Counted from the stretch's first letter, positions 34,953-43,872 are shown. The stretch is 64,000 bases of DNA from Phycisphaerae bacterium (GCA_030432905.1 JAUILU010000007.1:1-64000); one strand, 5' to 3'. Translations and numbers: made by a program. Notes: generated by a model not told the origin, from the letters alone.

Positions 34953-36527
34953 CTCAGGATCTGAGATTCCAAACTCTGTTCTGAGCTTCTGAGCCGAGAT
35001 GGTGATCTCGGTTCTGTCATCGCGGCTCAGCCGATCGACATTCTTGAGGACCATCGCCATCCGGTGGTTGCCGGCAAACCGTTTCTGATGACGGATGAGA
35101 AAGTCCCAGTAGAGGGTATTGAACGGGCAGGCGTTCTCGCCGGTTCGTTCGTTGACGGAGTACCTGCAGTTCTCGCAGTAGTTGCTCATGCGGCTGATGT
35201 ACTTGCCGCTAGCCGCGTAAGGCTTTGTCCCGACTACCCCACCGTCGGCGTGCATCGCCATACCGACTACGTTTGGGGCGGTCACCCAGTCGACACCGTC
35301 GGCGAACATGCCGAGGTACCAATCACTGACCTTGCGGGGTTCTACGCCAGCGAGCATCGCGAAGTTACCCATGACCATCAGCCGCGGGATGTGGTGCGCG
35401 TACGCCTCTTCCACGACCGACGAAACACAGTCCCGCATGCACACCATGTCCGTGTTGGCATCCCAGTACAGGCTCGGCAACTGCCCCGTTTCGCCCAGCT
35501 CGTTCCGGCCCGGATAGCTGTCTCCTTCATGAAAGTACACGCCGCGGATGAACTCGCGCCAGCCGATGATCTGCCGGACGAATCCCTCAACAGAATTCAG
35601 CGGGGCCTCTCCCAATTCGTATGCCTTGACCGCGCGTTCAATGCACTCCTTCGGTGTGAGCAAGTGCAGATTCAGAGCCGCGGCGAGTCGTGAGTGATAC
35701 AGCGTGCGCTGTTCCGTCCACATCGCGTCTTCGTACGTTCCGAATCTCACGAGCCGGTTTTTGATAAAGCTGTCCAAGCAAGCCAGCGCCTGCCGTCGCG
35801 TGACCGGCCAGTTGAACAACTCGACTCTGCCCGGGAGCTTTGGGAGTCTTGCTGCTACAAGCTCCATAACCTCCCGAGTCATGTCATCAACAGACATCTC
35901 GGGAAGCGTGCTGGGCCTCGGTGTTCTCTTGAATGCCTTGCGGTTTTCCTTGTCGTAGTTCCACTGACCACCGACAGGCTGGCTGTCCTCGACCAGCACT
36001 CCGAGACGCCTTCGCTGCTCGCGATAGAAGTACTCCATCGTGAGTTGCTTTCGGCCCTTGGCCCAATCGGCAAACTCATCAGGAGTCGTTAGAAAGTGCG
36101 GATCCTCGACGACCTCGAGCCGTACACCCTCCCGATCGCACGCGGCCCCAATCTCACTCCGAACTCGGTGATCTCCGGGGCGAACGACTACAACTCGTTT
36201 GCAATCAAGCCTGTTGACCGCTCGGGAGATCTCGTCCTCGAAATTCTGCGTGTTCCTTTCATCATCGAGCCGGACGTACTCGACCCGCAGGCCACGCTCT
36301 TTGAGCAGGAGCGCGTAGTGGCGCATGGCGCTAAGAAACATCACGGTCCGCTGCACATGACTGGCCGGGTGCGTGCTCTCGCACACAACCTCCATCATCA
36401 GAACCGCGTCTTGAACTCTGTCTATGCGTTCAAACAGCGGATGCTCATGATCAAGCTGGTCGCCCAATACCACGTAGAGCGTGTTTGCACGCGATCTCAG
36501 AGGTCTGATATCGAAGGCGTTTGCCAT
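34947..36527 (-). CDS. Cryptochrome/photolyase of the iron-sulfur bacterial (PhrB, 6-4) class
   Basis: A 526-residue protein. The N-terminal alpha/beta domain starts LYVVLGDQLDHEHPLF. The C-terminal FAD domain has GFVRQIIGWREFIRGVY and WYLGMFADGVDWV. Four cysteines at about 367, 451, 454 and 467 match the spacing of the [4Fe-4S] ligands in PhrB from Agrobacterium (Cys350, 438, 441, 454). It should repair UV (6-4) photoproducts with light. The ATG at 36527 was chosen; a GTG two codons earlier is possible. Its stop overlaps the stop of the converging RluA fusion. Confidence 0.93.
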   Translation of the reverse strand: MANAFDIRPLRSRANTLYVVLGDQLDHEHPLFERIDRVQDAVLMMEVVCESTHPASHVQRTVMFLSAMRHYALLLKERGLRVEYVRLDDERNTQNFEDEISRAVNRLDCKRVVVVRPGDHRVRSEIGAACDREGVRLEVVEDPHFLTTPDEFADWAKGRKQLTMEYFYREQRRRLGVLVEDSQPVGGQWNYDKENRKAFKRTPRPSTLPEMSVDDMTREVMELVAARLPKLPGRVELFNWPVTRRQALACLDSFIKNRLVRFGTYEDAMWTEQRTLYHSRLAAALNLHLLTPKECIERAVKAYELGEAPLNSVEGFVRQIIGWREFIRGVYFHEGDSYPGRNELGETGQLPSLYWDANTDMVCMRDCVSSVVEEAYAHHIPRLMVMGNFAMLAGVEPRKVSDWYLGMFADGVDWVTAPNVVGMAMHADGGVVGTKPYAASGKYISRMSNYCENCRYSVNERTGENACPFNTLYWDFLIRHQKRFAGNHRMAMVLKNVDRLSRDDRTEITISAQKLRTEFGISDPES

Positions 36528-36564
36528 GCTCACGCGTTCGATGCAGTGAGTTGGTGAGATTCAA

Positions 36565-37602
36565 CTAGAGCTGGCTGAGGAACCTGACATCGTTCTCGAA
36601 GAGCATGCGGATGTCGGGGATGCCGTACTTGCCCATCGCGAGCCGCTCGATGCCGAAGCCCCACGCAAAGCCCGACCACTGCTCTGGGTCGATGCCGCAC
36701 GCAGAGAGCACGTTCGGGTCGACCATGCCGCAGCCGCCAAGCTCCACCCACGACGCGGGTTTGCCGGGCTTGAGGCTGATCATCATGTCGAACTCTGCCG
36801 AGGGCTCAGTGAACGGGAAGAAGCTCGGGCGGAGCCTGATCTCCGCGTCCTCGCCGAAGTACGCGCGAGCGAACTGCAGCAGCGTGCTCTTGAGGTCAGC
36901 CATCGAGACGCCCTTGTCGATGTAGAGGCCTTCGAGTTGGTGGAACATGAAGCTGTGCGTCGCGTCGACCGTGTCCGGGCGGTAGACCCGGCCCGGTGAG
37001 ACGATCTTGATCGGCGGGCCAGACCCGTCGGCGCCGATCTTCTCCATCATCCTGACCTGCACCGTGGACGTCTGGCTCCGGAGCATCCGGGCCTTCGAGC
37101 CGAGCTCCGGGTTGTCTACGTAGAAGTTATCGATCGGGTCGCGAGCCGGATGCTCGGCGGGGATGTTCAGCTTGACGAAGTTGTGCTCGTCGTCTTCGAG
37201 CTCAGGCCCCTCTGCGACATCGAACCCGAGACGTGCGCAGACCTCGACCAACTCGTCACGCACGCGGGTGATAATGTGCTGCCTGCCGAGCGTGCCCGCC
37301 GAGATCTGCCCCGGCTCGGTCACGTCGAGGCCAGTGACACCGGAGCCGCCGCCGTTGAGTGTTGCCTGCTTCTGCTTGAACGCGGACTCGAGCGCCACCT
37401 TGACGGCGTTGGCCTTCTGGCCAGCCTTGGGCTTGTCCTCCTTGGACACGTCCTTCATGCCCGACATCGCGGATTTGAGCTGCCCCTTTGAGCCGAGGAA
37501 GCTCACACGCCACGCTTCGAGCGCATCGGCGTCGCCGGCGTCAGCGAGCTGCGCAAGGCCTGTTTCTTCGAGCGAATCCAGCGTTGTGAGGAAGTCAGAC
37601 AT
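36565..37602 (-). CDS. pheS: Phenylalanine-tRNA ligase alpha subunit
   Basis: A 345-residue PheS. An N-terminal coiled coil (1-90) precedes the class II core: FHQLEGLYIDKGVSMADLK (motif 2), the RLRPSFFPFTEPSAEFD segment and GFGIERLAMGKYGIPDIR (motif 3). With PheT it charges tRNA-Phe in the cytoplasm. pheT is not beside it: the downstream neighbour is the photolyase. It follows the L17 gene after a hairpin. Confidence 0.97.
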   Translation of the reverse strand: MSDFLTTLDSLEETGLAQLADAGDADALEAWRVSFLGSKGQLKSAMSGMKDVSKEDKPKAGQKANAVKVALESAFKQKQATLNGGGSGVTGLDVTEPGQISAGTLGRQHIITRVRDELVEVCARLGFDVAEGPELEDDEHNFVKLNIPAEHPARDPIDNFYVDNPELGSKARMLRSQTSTVQVRMMEKIGADGSGPPIKIVSPGRVYRPDTVDATHSFMFHQLEGLYIDKGVSMADLKSTLLQFARAYFGEDAEIRLRPSFFPFTEPSAEFDMMISLKPGKPASWVELGGCGMVDPNVLSACGIDPEQWSGFAWGFGIERLAMGKYGIPDIRMLFENDVRFLSQL

Positions 37603-37648
37603 GTCCGCGATGATAGCCCGTGCCGCGCCGTGCGACCTGCAAAACGAA

Positions 37649-37677
37649 CACGGCCGACCCTGTACGGATCGGCCGTG
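37649..37677 (-). terminator. Rho-independent terminator at the end of the ribosomal protein operon
   Basis: A perfect 9-bp stem CACGGCCGA/TCGGCCGTG with an 11-base loop, 25 bp after the rplQ stop. On the minus strand it is followed by TTCGTTTTGC. It separates rplQ from pheS. Confidence 0.65.
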
Positions 37678-37701
37678 ATTCAGATCGAATGGAAGGGAAA
37701 C

Positions 37702-38391
37702 TTAGTCCTCGCCGGACTCTTCGCCACCCTCGGCGGCTTCTTCTGCCGGTGCTGCCGAAGCGGCGACCAACTCGGAAGGAGCCTTGACGCTGCCCTTGAG
37801 CTTGTCGAAGTACGCGGCGCGGCGGTCGGACTTCTTCCGACGGCTGCTGGTGCCGGCACCGATCTCGGGGCCTTCTTCAGCGCCGACGAACTGGATCAGC
37901 ACCAGCTCAGCGGCATCACCGATGCGGTGGCGCCCGAGCTTGATGATCCGGGTGTACCCGCCGTCACGCTCGGCAAAGCGAGGAGCCACGTTCTCGAAGA
38001 TGTGGCGGACCAGACGAGGGGCCTTGCGGATCTCGCCGTAGCGGTTGCGTTCGGTCTTCTCGGCGGCGGGGATGTCGAAGTACTGCTCTGCAGTCTCGCG
38101 CATCTCGTCGATGCGTGCCTTCTCTTCCTCGGACGCGTTGGCGGTGTCGTGCTGCCAGTCAAAAGCAAGACGGTCACGGCCGAGCATCTGGATGACGCGG
38201 CGGCGGGCGTGCATATCACCACGCTTGGCCTTGGTCACGACCTTCTCGACGAAGGGCTGAACCGCTTTGGCTTTGGGCATGGTCGTGACGACCTGGCCGT
38301 GCTCGAAGAGGCTCGCTGCGAGGTTGCGAAGCATCGCCTGGCGATGGGACGCGGTTCTATTCAGTTTGTATCCGGCCTTGCGGTGCCGCAT
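37702..38391 (-). CDS. rplQ: 50S ribosomal protein L17 (extended)
   Basis: A 229-residue L17, versus about 120 in most bacteria. The N-terminus MRHRKAGYKLNRTASHRQAM is canonical. An insert near 85-120 (HDTANASEEEKARIDEMRET) separates it from the second conserved part (VRHIFENVAPRFAERDGGYTRI). The last 50 residues are an Ala/Glu-rich acidic tail. L17 sits near the exit tunnel on the 50S. It is the last gene of the operon, 29 bp after rpoA. Confidence 0.95.
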   Translation of the reverse strand: MRHRKAGYKLNRTASHRQAMLRNLAASLFEHGQVVTTMPKAKAVQPFVEKVVTKAKRGDMHARRRVIQMLGRDRLAFDWQHDTANASEEEKARIDEMRETAEQYFDIPAAEKTERNRYGEIRKAPRLVRHIFENVAPRFAERDGGYTRIIKLGRHRIGDAAELVLIQFVGAEEGPEIGAGTSSRRKKSDRRAAYFDKLKGSVKAPSELVAASAAPAEEAAEGGEESGED

Positions 38392-38420
38392 CTCTTACGC
38401 TCCAAACTCACTACCGGGCA

Positions 38421-39431
38421 TCAGTTGCCCGTCGAAACTTGATATCCCTCGGGAAGCTGCATGCCGAGATCGAGATCCAGATCGATCAGCTTCCTCTTCA
38501 CCTCACGCAGCGAGGTCCGGCCGAACGCGCGAAGCTTCAGAAGCTCCGGCTCGGTAAACACAACGAGCTGCGCCACAGAATCGATCTTCGCCGACTCGAG
38601 GCAGTTGCTCGCACGAACAGACAGATCCAGATCCGCGACGGTCATGTCCAGCTTGCGGATCAGGCCTTCGTCGACACCTGCTGCCGCTGCGGCTTCTTCC
38701 GAGACACGGTCTTCGCCGAGCTCGAAGTACTGCACGAACGGGTTAAGGTGCTTACGGAGGATCTTGGCGGCCTCGACCATCGCCAGCTCGGGCGTGACGG
38801 TGCCGTTGGTCCAGATCTCGAGGATCAGTTTGTCGTAGTTGGTCTTCTGACCGACGCGGGTCTCTTCAATCTTGTAGCGGACACGCTGGACCGGCGAGTA
38901 GATCGCGTCGATCGGGATGAGCCCGACTTCCTGATCCTCGTTCGGGTCGAACTGCTCAAGCGCCGGGACGTAGCCTCGGCCCTTGGTGACCGTCAGCTCC
39001 ATCTCGAAGGCAACCTCGGAGGTCAGCGTCGCGATGACGAGGTCCGGGTTCATGATCGTGACCGAGGTGTCGGCCTCGATCAGATCCGCGGTGACCTCAC
39101 CGGGGCCCTGAGCGGCAAGACGCATCGTGATCGGCTCGTCGCCCTCGTAGCGGACGATGAGGTTCTTGATGTTGAGGACGATGTCGGTGACATCTTCCAT
39201 CGCACCGGGGATCGAGCTGAATTCGTGCTCGATGCCCTTGATCTTGATCGCGCTGACCGAAGCACCCTCGAGCGAACTCAGGAGGATCCGACGGAGCGAG
39301 TTACCAACAGTGGTACCGAAGCCGCGTTCGAACGGCTCAACGGTAAAGCGGGCGAACGAATTGCCCAGAAATTTGGGGTCAGCGTTTACCCGGGCCGGGA
39401 GTTCCAAACCACGCCAGCGAGCTCGAAGCAT
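38421..39431 (-). CDS. rpoA: DNA-directed RNA polymerase subunit alpha
   Basis: A 336-residue alpha subunit. WRGLELPARV opens the N-terminal assembly domain with FARFTVEPFERGFGTTVGNS and LRRILLSSLEGASV. The C-terminal DNA- and activator-binding domain starts near 255 and has LSVRASNCL and LLKLRAFGRTSLREVK. The short N-terminus resembles that of other planctomycetes. rpsD, common just upstream of rpoA, is absent; the 124-bp gap to rpsK has no ORF. Confidence 0.97.
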   Translation of the reverse strand: MLRARWRGLELPARVNADPKFLGNSFARFTVEPFERGFGTTVGNSLRRILLSSLEGASVSAIKIKGIEHEFSSIPGAMEDVTDIVLNIKNLIVRYEGDEPITMRLAAQGPGEVTADLIEADTSVTIMNPDLVIATLTSEVAFEMELTVTKGRGYVPALEQFDPNEDQEVGLIPIDAIYSPVQRVRYKIEETRVGQKTNYDKLILEIWTNGTVTPELAMVEAAKILRKHLNPFVQYFELGEDRVSEEAAAAAGVDEGLIRKLDMTVADLDLSVRASNCLESAKIDSVAQLVVFTEPELLKLRAFGRTSLREVKRKLIDLDLDLGMQLPEGYQVSTGN

Positions 39432-39555
39432 TCATTTTCCTCAACAATCAGTCCGGCAGTCGCCCGAAAGGCACGCTCACACGATCTCGGATACACGCAG
39501 GACTGCCGGGTCCCCACGCTTTCCCTTCTGTCGCGTTTGCACAAGCGGTCACGAA

Positions 39556-39927
39556 TCAGACGCGACGCTTTTTCCGTGGCCGGCAACCGTTGTGAGGCAC
39601 CGGGGTGTGGTCTTCAATCGCCGTCACGCGGACACCTGCCGAGACAACGCCGTTGATCGCGGCTTCGCGGCCGGCGCCTGTGCCGGTGATGCGAACCTCG
39701 ATTTCGTGCATGCCCATCTTGCGGACCTTGGCGCCGACGGTTTCGCCTGCACGGGTCGCGGCGAACGGGGTCGCCTTCCGGGTGCCCTTGAAACCGATCG
39801 TGCCGGCCGAGTCCCAAGCGAGTGTTTCGCCGTTGAGATCGGTGATGGTGACGAGCGTGTTGTTGTGCGTGGCTTTGATGTGGGCGATGCCCTTGCCGAC
39901 GTTTTTGCGAATCTTTTTCTTTGCCAT
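39556..39927 (-). CDS. rpsK: 30S ribosomal protein S11
   Basis: A 123-residue S11. [27 protein letters not shown] and the C-terminal [12 protein letters not shown] are hallmarks. It binds 16S rRNA in the platform near the mRNA exit channel. It follows rpsM by 54 bp in the alpha-operon order rpmJ-rpsM-rpsK-rpoA-rplQ. Confidence 0.97.
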   Translation of the reverse strand: MAKKKIRKNVGKGIAHIKATHNNTLVTITDLNGETLAWDSAGTIGFKGTRKATPFAATRAGETVGAKVRKMGMHEIEVRITGTGAGREAAINGVVSAGVRVTAIEDHTPVPHNGCRPRKKRRV

Positions 39928-39981
39928 TGTCTGTGACCTTCCAAGCGGCTCGGGCCGCGGCGGCTCCTATCGGAACCCTCT

Positions 39982-40359
39982 TTAGCCCTTGACGCCCTTC
40001 TTGCCTGCAACAGTCTTCTTGCGTCCCTTACGGGTGCGAGCGTTGCACTTGGTCCGCTGACCGCGGGTCGGCAAGCCACGCTTGTGACGCTCGCCGCGGT
40101 AGCTGCGGATGTCACGCAGACGCTGGATGTTCTGGCCGGTCTGACGACGCAGGGCACCCTCGACAACGAAACCGGTGTCGATGAGCGAGTTGAGCGTCGC
40201 GACCTGCTGGTCGTCGAGCTCGCGGGCCTTGATGTCAGGGGTAATCTGCGCTTCAACCAGGATGTCGGCCGCGAACTTCGGACCGATTCCGTGAATGTAC
40301 TGAAGCGAGTAGTAAATCTTCTTGTTATCCGGGATGTCTACACCAGCGATACGGGGCAC
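39982..40359 (-). CDS. rpsM: 30S ribosomal protein S13
   Basis: A 125-residue S13 with MPRIAGVDIPDNKKIYYSLQ at the start, YRGERHKRGLPTRGQRTK and a basic C-terminal tail. It lies in the 30S head and contacts the P-site tRNA and the 50S. Its start is GTG. It lies 17 bp after rpmJ. Confidence 0.97.
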   Translation of the reverse strand: MPRIAGVDIPDNKKIYYSLQYIHGIGPKFAADILVEAQITPDIKARELDDQQVATLNSLIDTGFVVEGALRRQTGQNIQRLRDIRSYRGERHKRGLPTRGQRTKCNARTRKGRKKTVAGKKGVKG

Positions 40360-40376
40360 GCTCGACTCCTCGTTAG

Positions 40377-40493
40377 TTAGCCTTGAACCTGTTTGTGCTT
40401 AGGATCTGTCTTGCAGATCACGCGAACCTTGCCCTTGCGGCGGACAATCTGGCACCCGGTGCACATCCGCTTTACACTTGATCGAACCTTCAT
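40377..40493 (-). CDS. rpmJ: 50S ribosomal protein L36
   Basis: A 38-residue protein, [20 protein letters not shown] followed by [15 protein letters not shown]. It keeps the zinc ligands Cys11, Cys14, Cys27 and His32 of the C+ form. It is a small zinc-ribbon protein of the 50S. It was found by reading the minus strand between infA and rpsM. Confidence 0.97.
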   Translation of the reverse strand: MKVRSSVKRMCTGCQIVRRKGKVRVICKTDPKHKQVQG

Positions 40494-40730
40494 CGTCTTG
40501 CTCCCGTCCGAGTGACTCGGCGCGGTTGAAACTCGCTCATTTGACCCGTCCTGGAACCGCCGATATGGGCTGCCAGACCGATCCCACCCACGGCAAGCCG
40601 CGGCACAGGAGGGGAGGATAGGCCCCTACAGGCACCCAGGGCCAGCTTTCCTCACACACATTTACCCAATCTGCCTACATTTTTTACGATTTTGTTTGCC
40701 GGCCAGCCAACCCGGCAAATTCGGCCCGCT
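40494..40730. other. infA-rpmJ spacer with a strong hairpin
   Basis: A 237-bp gap within the ribosomal operon. A perfect 8-bp hairpin (TTTGCCGG, nine-base loop, CCGGCAAA) lies at 40695-40719, 11 bp after the infA stop. The minus strand then reads A-rich (AAACAAAATCGTAAAAAATG) and not T-rich, so it is not a classical terminator. The A-rich stretch could be an UP element for an alpha-operon promoter, but no clear -35/-10 pair was found. No ORF is supported. Confidence 0.45.
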
Positions 40731-40955
40731 CTAGTGGCGGTAGGTGATCCGGGCCTTGGAGAGGTCGTAGGGGCTGATCTCAACGGTCACCTTGTCGCCC
40801 GGCAGGATCCGGATGTAGTGCATCCGCATCTTCCCGGAGACATAAGCCAGAACCTCGGTCTCCTGCTCGTTGGGCAGTTTCACCTTGAACATGGCGTTTG
40901 GCAGAGCCTCGAGGACCGTGGCTTCGAATGTGAATTTTTCTTCCTGTTTCGACAT
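40731..40955 (-). CDS. infA: Translation initiation factor IF-1
   Basis: A 74-residue OB-fold protein starting [20 protein letters not shown], with [20 protein letters not shown] and ARITYRH at the end. It blocks the A site of the 30S during initiation. It lies between map and rpmJ, its usual place. Confidence 0.97.
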   Translation of the reverse strand: MSKQEEKFTFEATVLEALPNAMFKVKLPNEQETEVLAYVSGKMRMHYIRILPGDKVTVEISPYDLSKARITYRH

Positions 40956-40982
40956 ATGGACGCAATCTTAGGCCGGCAATGT

Positions 40983-41792
40983 TCAGTATGCCGGGATCGG
41001 GGTTATTTCTCGTAAGCCAGTCTCTGTCACCAGCACCGTCCGCTCCTCGTACGCCGCCCTCGCCGGGGCACGCCTGGACCACCCATCGGGCTCGGTTCGG
41101 CACCGAACCACCAGACCCGGGCCCTCCAAAGTCGGCTCTACAACGACCGGCTCGATCGCCAGAACCATGCCCGGCAGGAAGACCTCGCACGCTGCAGGTT
41201 CGACCCGATCCCAGTACACAGCCGGTGCCGAGTGGAGCGATCGGCCGAGGCCGTGTGCCAGAGCCTCGTCGGCTAAGTCGTACCCAAGTGCTCTTGCTTC
41301 AGCCATCGCTGCTTCTGCGATGCCTGAGATCGGAAGCCCAGGTCCGACCGCACCGACAGCCGCCTCGTATACACGTCGCGCTGCCCGAGTGAGGCCGGAC
41401 GCCCCACCGCCGATCACGACCGTTGTCGCGGCGTCCGTCACTGTCCCGTTTAATTCACACGATGCATCGATCGTGATAGCATCGTATTCGGAAAGTTCCA
41501 TTCGACCAGGCACGCCGTTCACCGCGATCTCGTTCACACTCACTGTCGCGGCGGCTGGGAATACCGGCGAACCTTGTACTGCAAACCCCTTCAAGATCGG
41601 GCAGGCGCCGTGGTCGCGGATGACTTGCTCGACGATGTTGCTGATCGCCTCAGGCGTGACTCCAGTCGCGACAGCCTCGCGTGCTTCGACGAGTGCGCTA
41701 GAAAGCACCCCGCCGCAGTTGACGAGGTGCTCGATCGATTCGTGTGTTGTGCAGAGACTGATCTCGGTGCTCTGGAACCGCGACCGAGTCAT
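40983..41792 (-). CDS. map: Type I methionine aminopeptidase, divergent
   Basis: A 269-residue MetAP-fold protein. The five metal ligands align: Asp109, Asp120, His180 (AHGLGR), Glu214 (AIEPVV) and Glu250. His187 (LHSAP, the H178 equivalent) is kept. The residue matching substrate-binding His79 of E. coli Map is Asn92 (VNGVP instead of CHGIP), and the Gly before His180 is Ala. It should remove the N-terminal Met from nascent proteins, but the change may lower or alter activity. It lies five bases after secY, which places it as map; adk is missing here. Confidence 0.85.
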   Translation of the reverse strand: MTRSRFQSTEISLCTTHESIEHLVNCGGVLSSALVEAREAVATGVTPEAISNIVEQVIRDHGACPILKGFAVQGSPVFPAAATVSVNEIAVNGVPGRMELSEYDAITIDASCELNGTVTDAATTVVIGGGASGLTRAARRVYEAAVGAVGPGLPISGIAEAAMAEARALGYDLADEALAHGLGRSLHSAPAVYWDRVEPAACEVFLPGMVLAIEPVVVEPTLEGPGLVVRCRTEPDGWSRRAPARAAYEERTVLVTETGLREITPIPAY

Positions 41793-41797
41793 CGGCG

Positions 41798-43183
41798 TCA
41801 GCTGCGCGGGCCGCGTAGTCTTGGGCCGCGCTCGCCGTCTGAGCCACCCAGGAAGCCCGGGTAGTTCCGCATGAGCAGGTTGGCCTCGATGCGTTGGACG
41901 AAGTCCATGATGACCGACACCACGATGAGCAGGCCGGTACCACCGAGGAACTGAGTGACCGTGAAGTCGATGTTCAGCGCCCTGTTGACGACCATCGGCA
42001 ACACCGCGATCACCGCGAGGAACGCTGCGCCGACGAAGGTGATGCGTTCCATCACGTTCTCGAGGTACTCGGCGGTACGCGGGCCCGGACGAAGACCCGG
42101 GATGAACGAGCCGTGGTCTCTAAGCTGCTTGGACATCTCTTCCGGGTTGAACTGCACGGTGATCCAGAAGTAGCTGAAGAAATACACCATGACGATGTAC
42201 AGCAGCACATACGGGTATTCGCCGAAGTTGAAGTTGGTACTCAGCCAAGAGACGACCGCTTTCCACATCGTACCCTCGGTAGCCGATCCGTCGAGGGCGC
42301 TAAAGAGCACCGACGGGAAGATCATGAGCGAGCTTGCGAAGATGATGGGCATGACGCCGCCGTGGTTGACACGGAGCGGGAGGTAGCTGCGTTGGCCGCC
42401 GAAGACCTGTCGGCCTCGGGTGTGCTTGGCCTGCTGGATCGGGATGCGGCGCTGGGCGACGGTCATGATGACCGAACCCGCGACGACGAGCACGAAGCCG
42501 CCGATGATCATGAGCAGACCGAGCGGCCCGATCTTGCTTGTGTCAGTCGGGTCGTAGTTGTTGATGATCCAGATGACCGCACCGGGCATGCCGGCGAGGA
42601 TGCCCGCCATGATGATCATGGAGACGCCGTTGCCGATGCCGTACTTGTCGATCTGCTCGCCGAGCCACATGAGGAACACGGTGCCCGCGGTCAGCGCCGA
42701 GACTCCCATGACCCACCAGAGCGGGTTGTGTGCCCATTGCGGGTACACGATGCCCTGCGATGTGATGAACGACATCCACGCGATGCCCTGCACGATACAG
42801 AGACCGACGGTGACGTAACGAGTCCATTCCTGGATCTTCTGGCGACCGGTCGGCCCGTCGTCCTGGATCTTCTTCAGCGCGGGCGAAACCGACGCGAGAA
42901 GCTGAAAGATAATCGAGGCCGAGATGTAGGGCATGATGCCCAGACCGAAGATCGTTGATTGGCTGAAAGAACCACCCGAGAAGATCGCGACGTACTCGGC
43001 GGCGCGGCTGGCGGCGTTACCCTCGGCCTTGGCGAGGCTGAAGAACGACGCTAGTTGCTCCTGGCTAACGCCCGGCAGCGGGATCCAGTACCCGATGCGG
43101 TACACCACGAGCATGCCGAGCGTGAAGAGGATCTTCGTGCGCAGCTCGGGGATGCGGAAAACGTTCGCCAGAGCCTGAAACAT
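41798..43183 (-). CDS. secY: Protein translocase subunit SecY
   Basis: A 461-residue, ten-helix channel protein. FRIPELRTKILFTLGMLVVY begins the cytoplasmic N-terminus and helix 1, and ASIIFQLLASVSPALKKIQDD fits helix 2 and loop. GFIPGLRPGPRTAEYLENVM marks the loop before helix 9. It forms the Sec channel with SecE and SecG. It follows rplO in the spc-operon order. Confidence 0.97.
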   Translation of the reverse strand: MFQALANVFRIPELRTKILFTLGMLVVYRIGYWIPLPGVSQEQLASFFSLAKAEGNAASRAAEYVAIFSGGSFSQSTIFGLGIMPYISASIIFQLLASVSPALKKIQDDGPTGRQKIQEWTRYVTVGLCIVQGIAWMSFITSQGIVYPQWAHNPLWWVMGVSALTAGTVFLMWLGEQIDKYGIGNGVSMIIMAGILAGMPGAVIWIINNYDPTDTSKIGPLGLLMIIGGFVLVVAGSVIMTVAQRRIPIQQAKHTRGRQVFGGQRSYLPLRVNHGGVMPIIFASSLMIFPSVLFSALDGSATEGTMWKAVVSWLSTNFNFGEYPYVLLYIVMVYFFSYFWITVQFNPEEMSKQLRDHGSFIPGLRPGPRTAEYLENVMERITFVGAAFLAVIAVLPMVVNRALNIDFTVTQFLGGTGLLIVVSVIMDFVQRIEANLLMRNYPGFLGGSDGERGPRLRGPRS

Positions 43184-43264
43184 GCGTTGGAATGCTCCAC
43201 GTTGGATGCGCCGAATCCAACCCGCGACGGATCATCATTCGACCGGTCCAACCGTATTGGTCAA

Positions 43265-43825
43265 TCAGCCGGCGTTCTTGCCACGGCGAAGCTTCTTCGT
43301 GAGATTTTTCGGTGAACGGTCGTCGCTGTTGCGATCAACACCGCGGACCCGGTCCCGGCGTGTGCCAGTTTCCTTGACGCTGCCGCCGGCGCCCTCGATG
43401 TGCTTGCGTGCACCATCGGTCACGCGGCTGACCTCGACATCGAGCTTGACCTTGAGGCCGTCGTCACCAACGGAGCCGAGGATCTTGATGTCGCGGCTGT
43501 CGTCGCGGACGAGGCCGGCCTTGACAAGCGAAGCAGTGTTGACCGAGCCGCCCTTGGCGAAGTCGCTGTGCGCGACGATCTCGCGGAGGTTGACGGTCCA
43601 GAAGTTGATGGTGAAGTTGGTGTTTGAGAAACCGAACTTCGGCATCCGGCGGAAGTACGGCATCTGGCCGCCTTCGAACTGGAAGCGTGTGCTGTGGCCG
43701 CGACGGCTGCCGGCACCCTTGTGACCGCGGCCAGACTGCTTGCCCCAACCCGAGCCGTGACCGCGACCGATGCGCTTGCGCTTCCGGTTCTTGCCAGCCT
43801 GCTCTGTGATCTCGTGAATCATCAT
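43265..43825 (-). CDS. rplO: 50S ribosomal protein L15 (extended C-terminus)
   Basis: A 186-residue L15, about 40 longer than usual. KRIGRGHGSGWGKQSGRGHKG near 17-37 is the conserved glycine/arginine N-terminus, and FEGGQMPYFRRMPKFGF follows. The extra C-terminal segment is basic (RRDRVRG, KKLRRGKN). GGAG precedes the tandem ATGs; 43822 is the second choice. rpmD (L30) is absent: only 47 bp separate this gene from rpsE. Confidence 0.95.
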   Translation of the reverse strand: MMIHEITEQAGKNRKRKRIGRGHGSGWGKQSGRGHKGAGSRRGHSTRFQFEGGQMPYFRRMPKFGFSNTNFTINFWTVNLREIVAHSDFAKGGSVNTASLVKAGLVRDDSRDIKILGSVGDDGLKVKLDVEVSRVTDGARKHIEGAGGSVKETGTRRDRVRGVDRNSDDRSPKNLTKKLRRGKNAG

Positions 43826-43872
43826 GGTGAATCATCTCCGGCCGAATCCGTCATCGGCCTGTTGAATCTAGA

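Noticed and set aside
41894..42958. 354-codon plus-strand open frame rich in His and Asp
   Set aside because: Antisense shadow of secY.
43826..43872. Possible rpmD (L30) between rpsE and rplO
   Set aside because: Only 47 bp are available, too short for L30.
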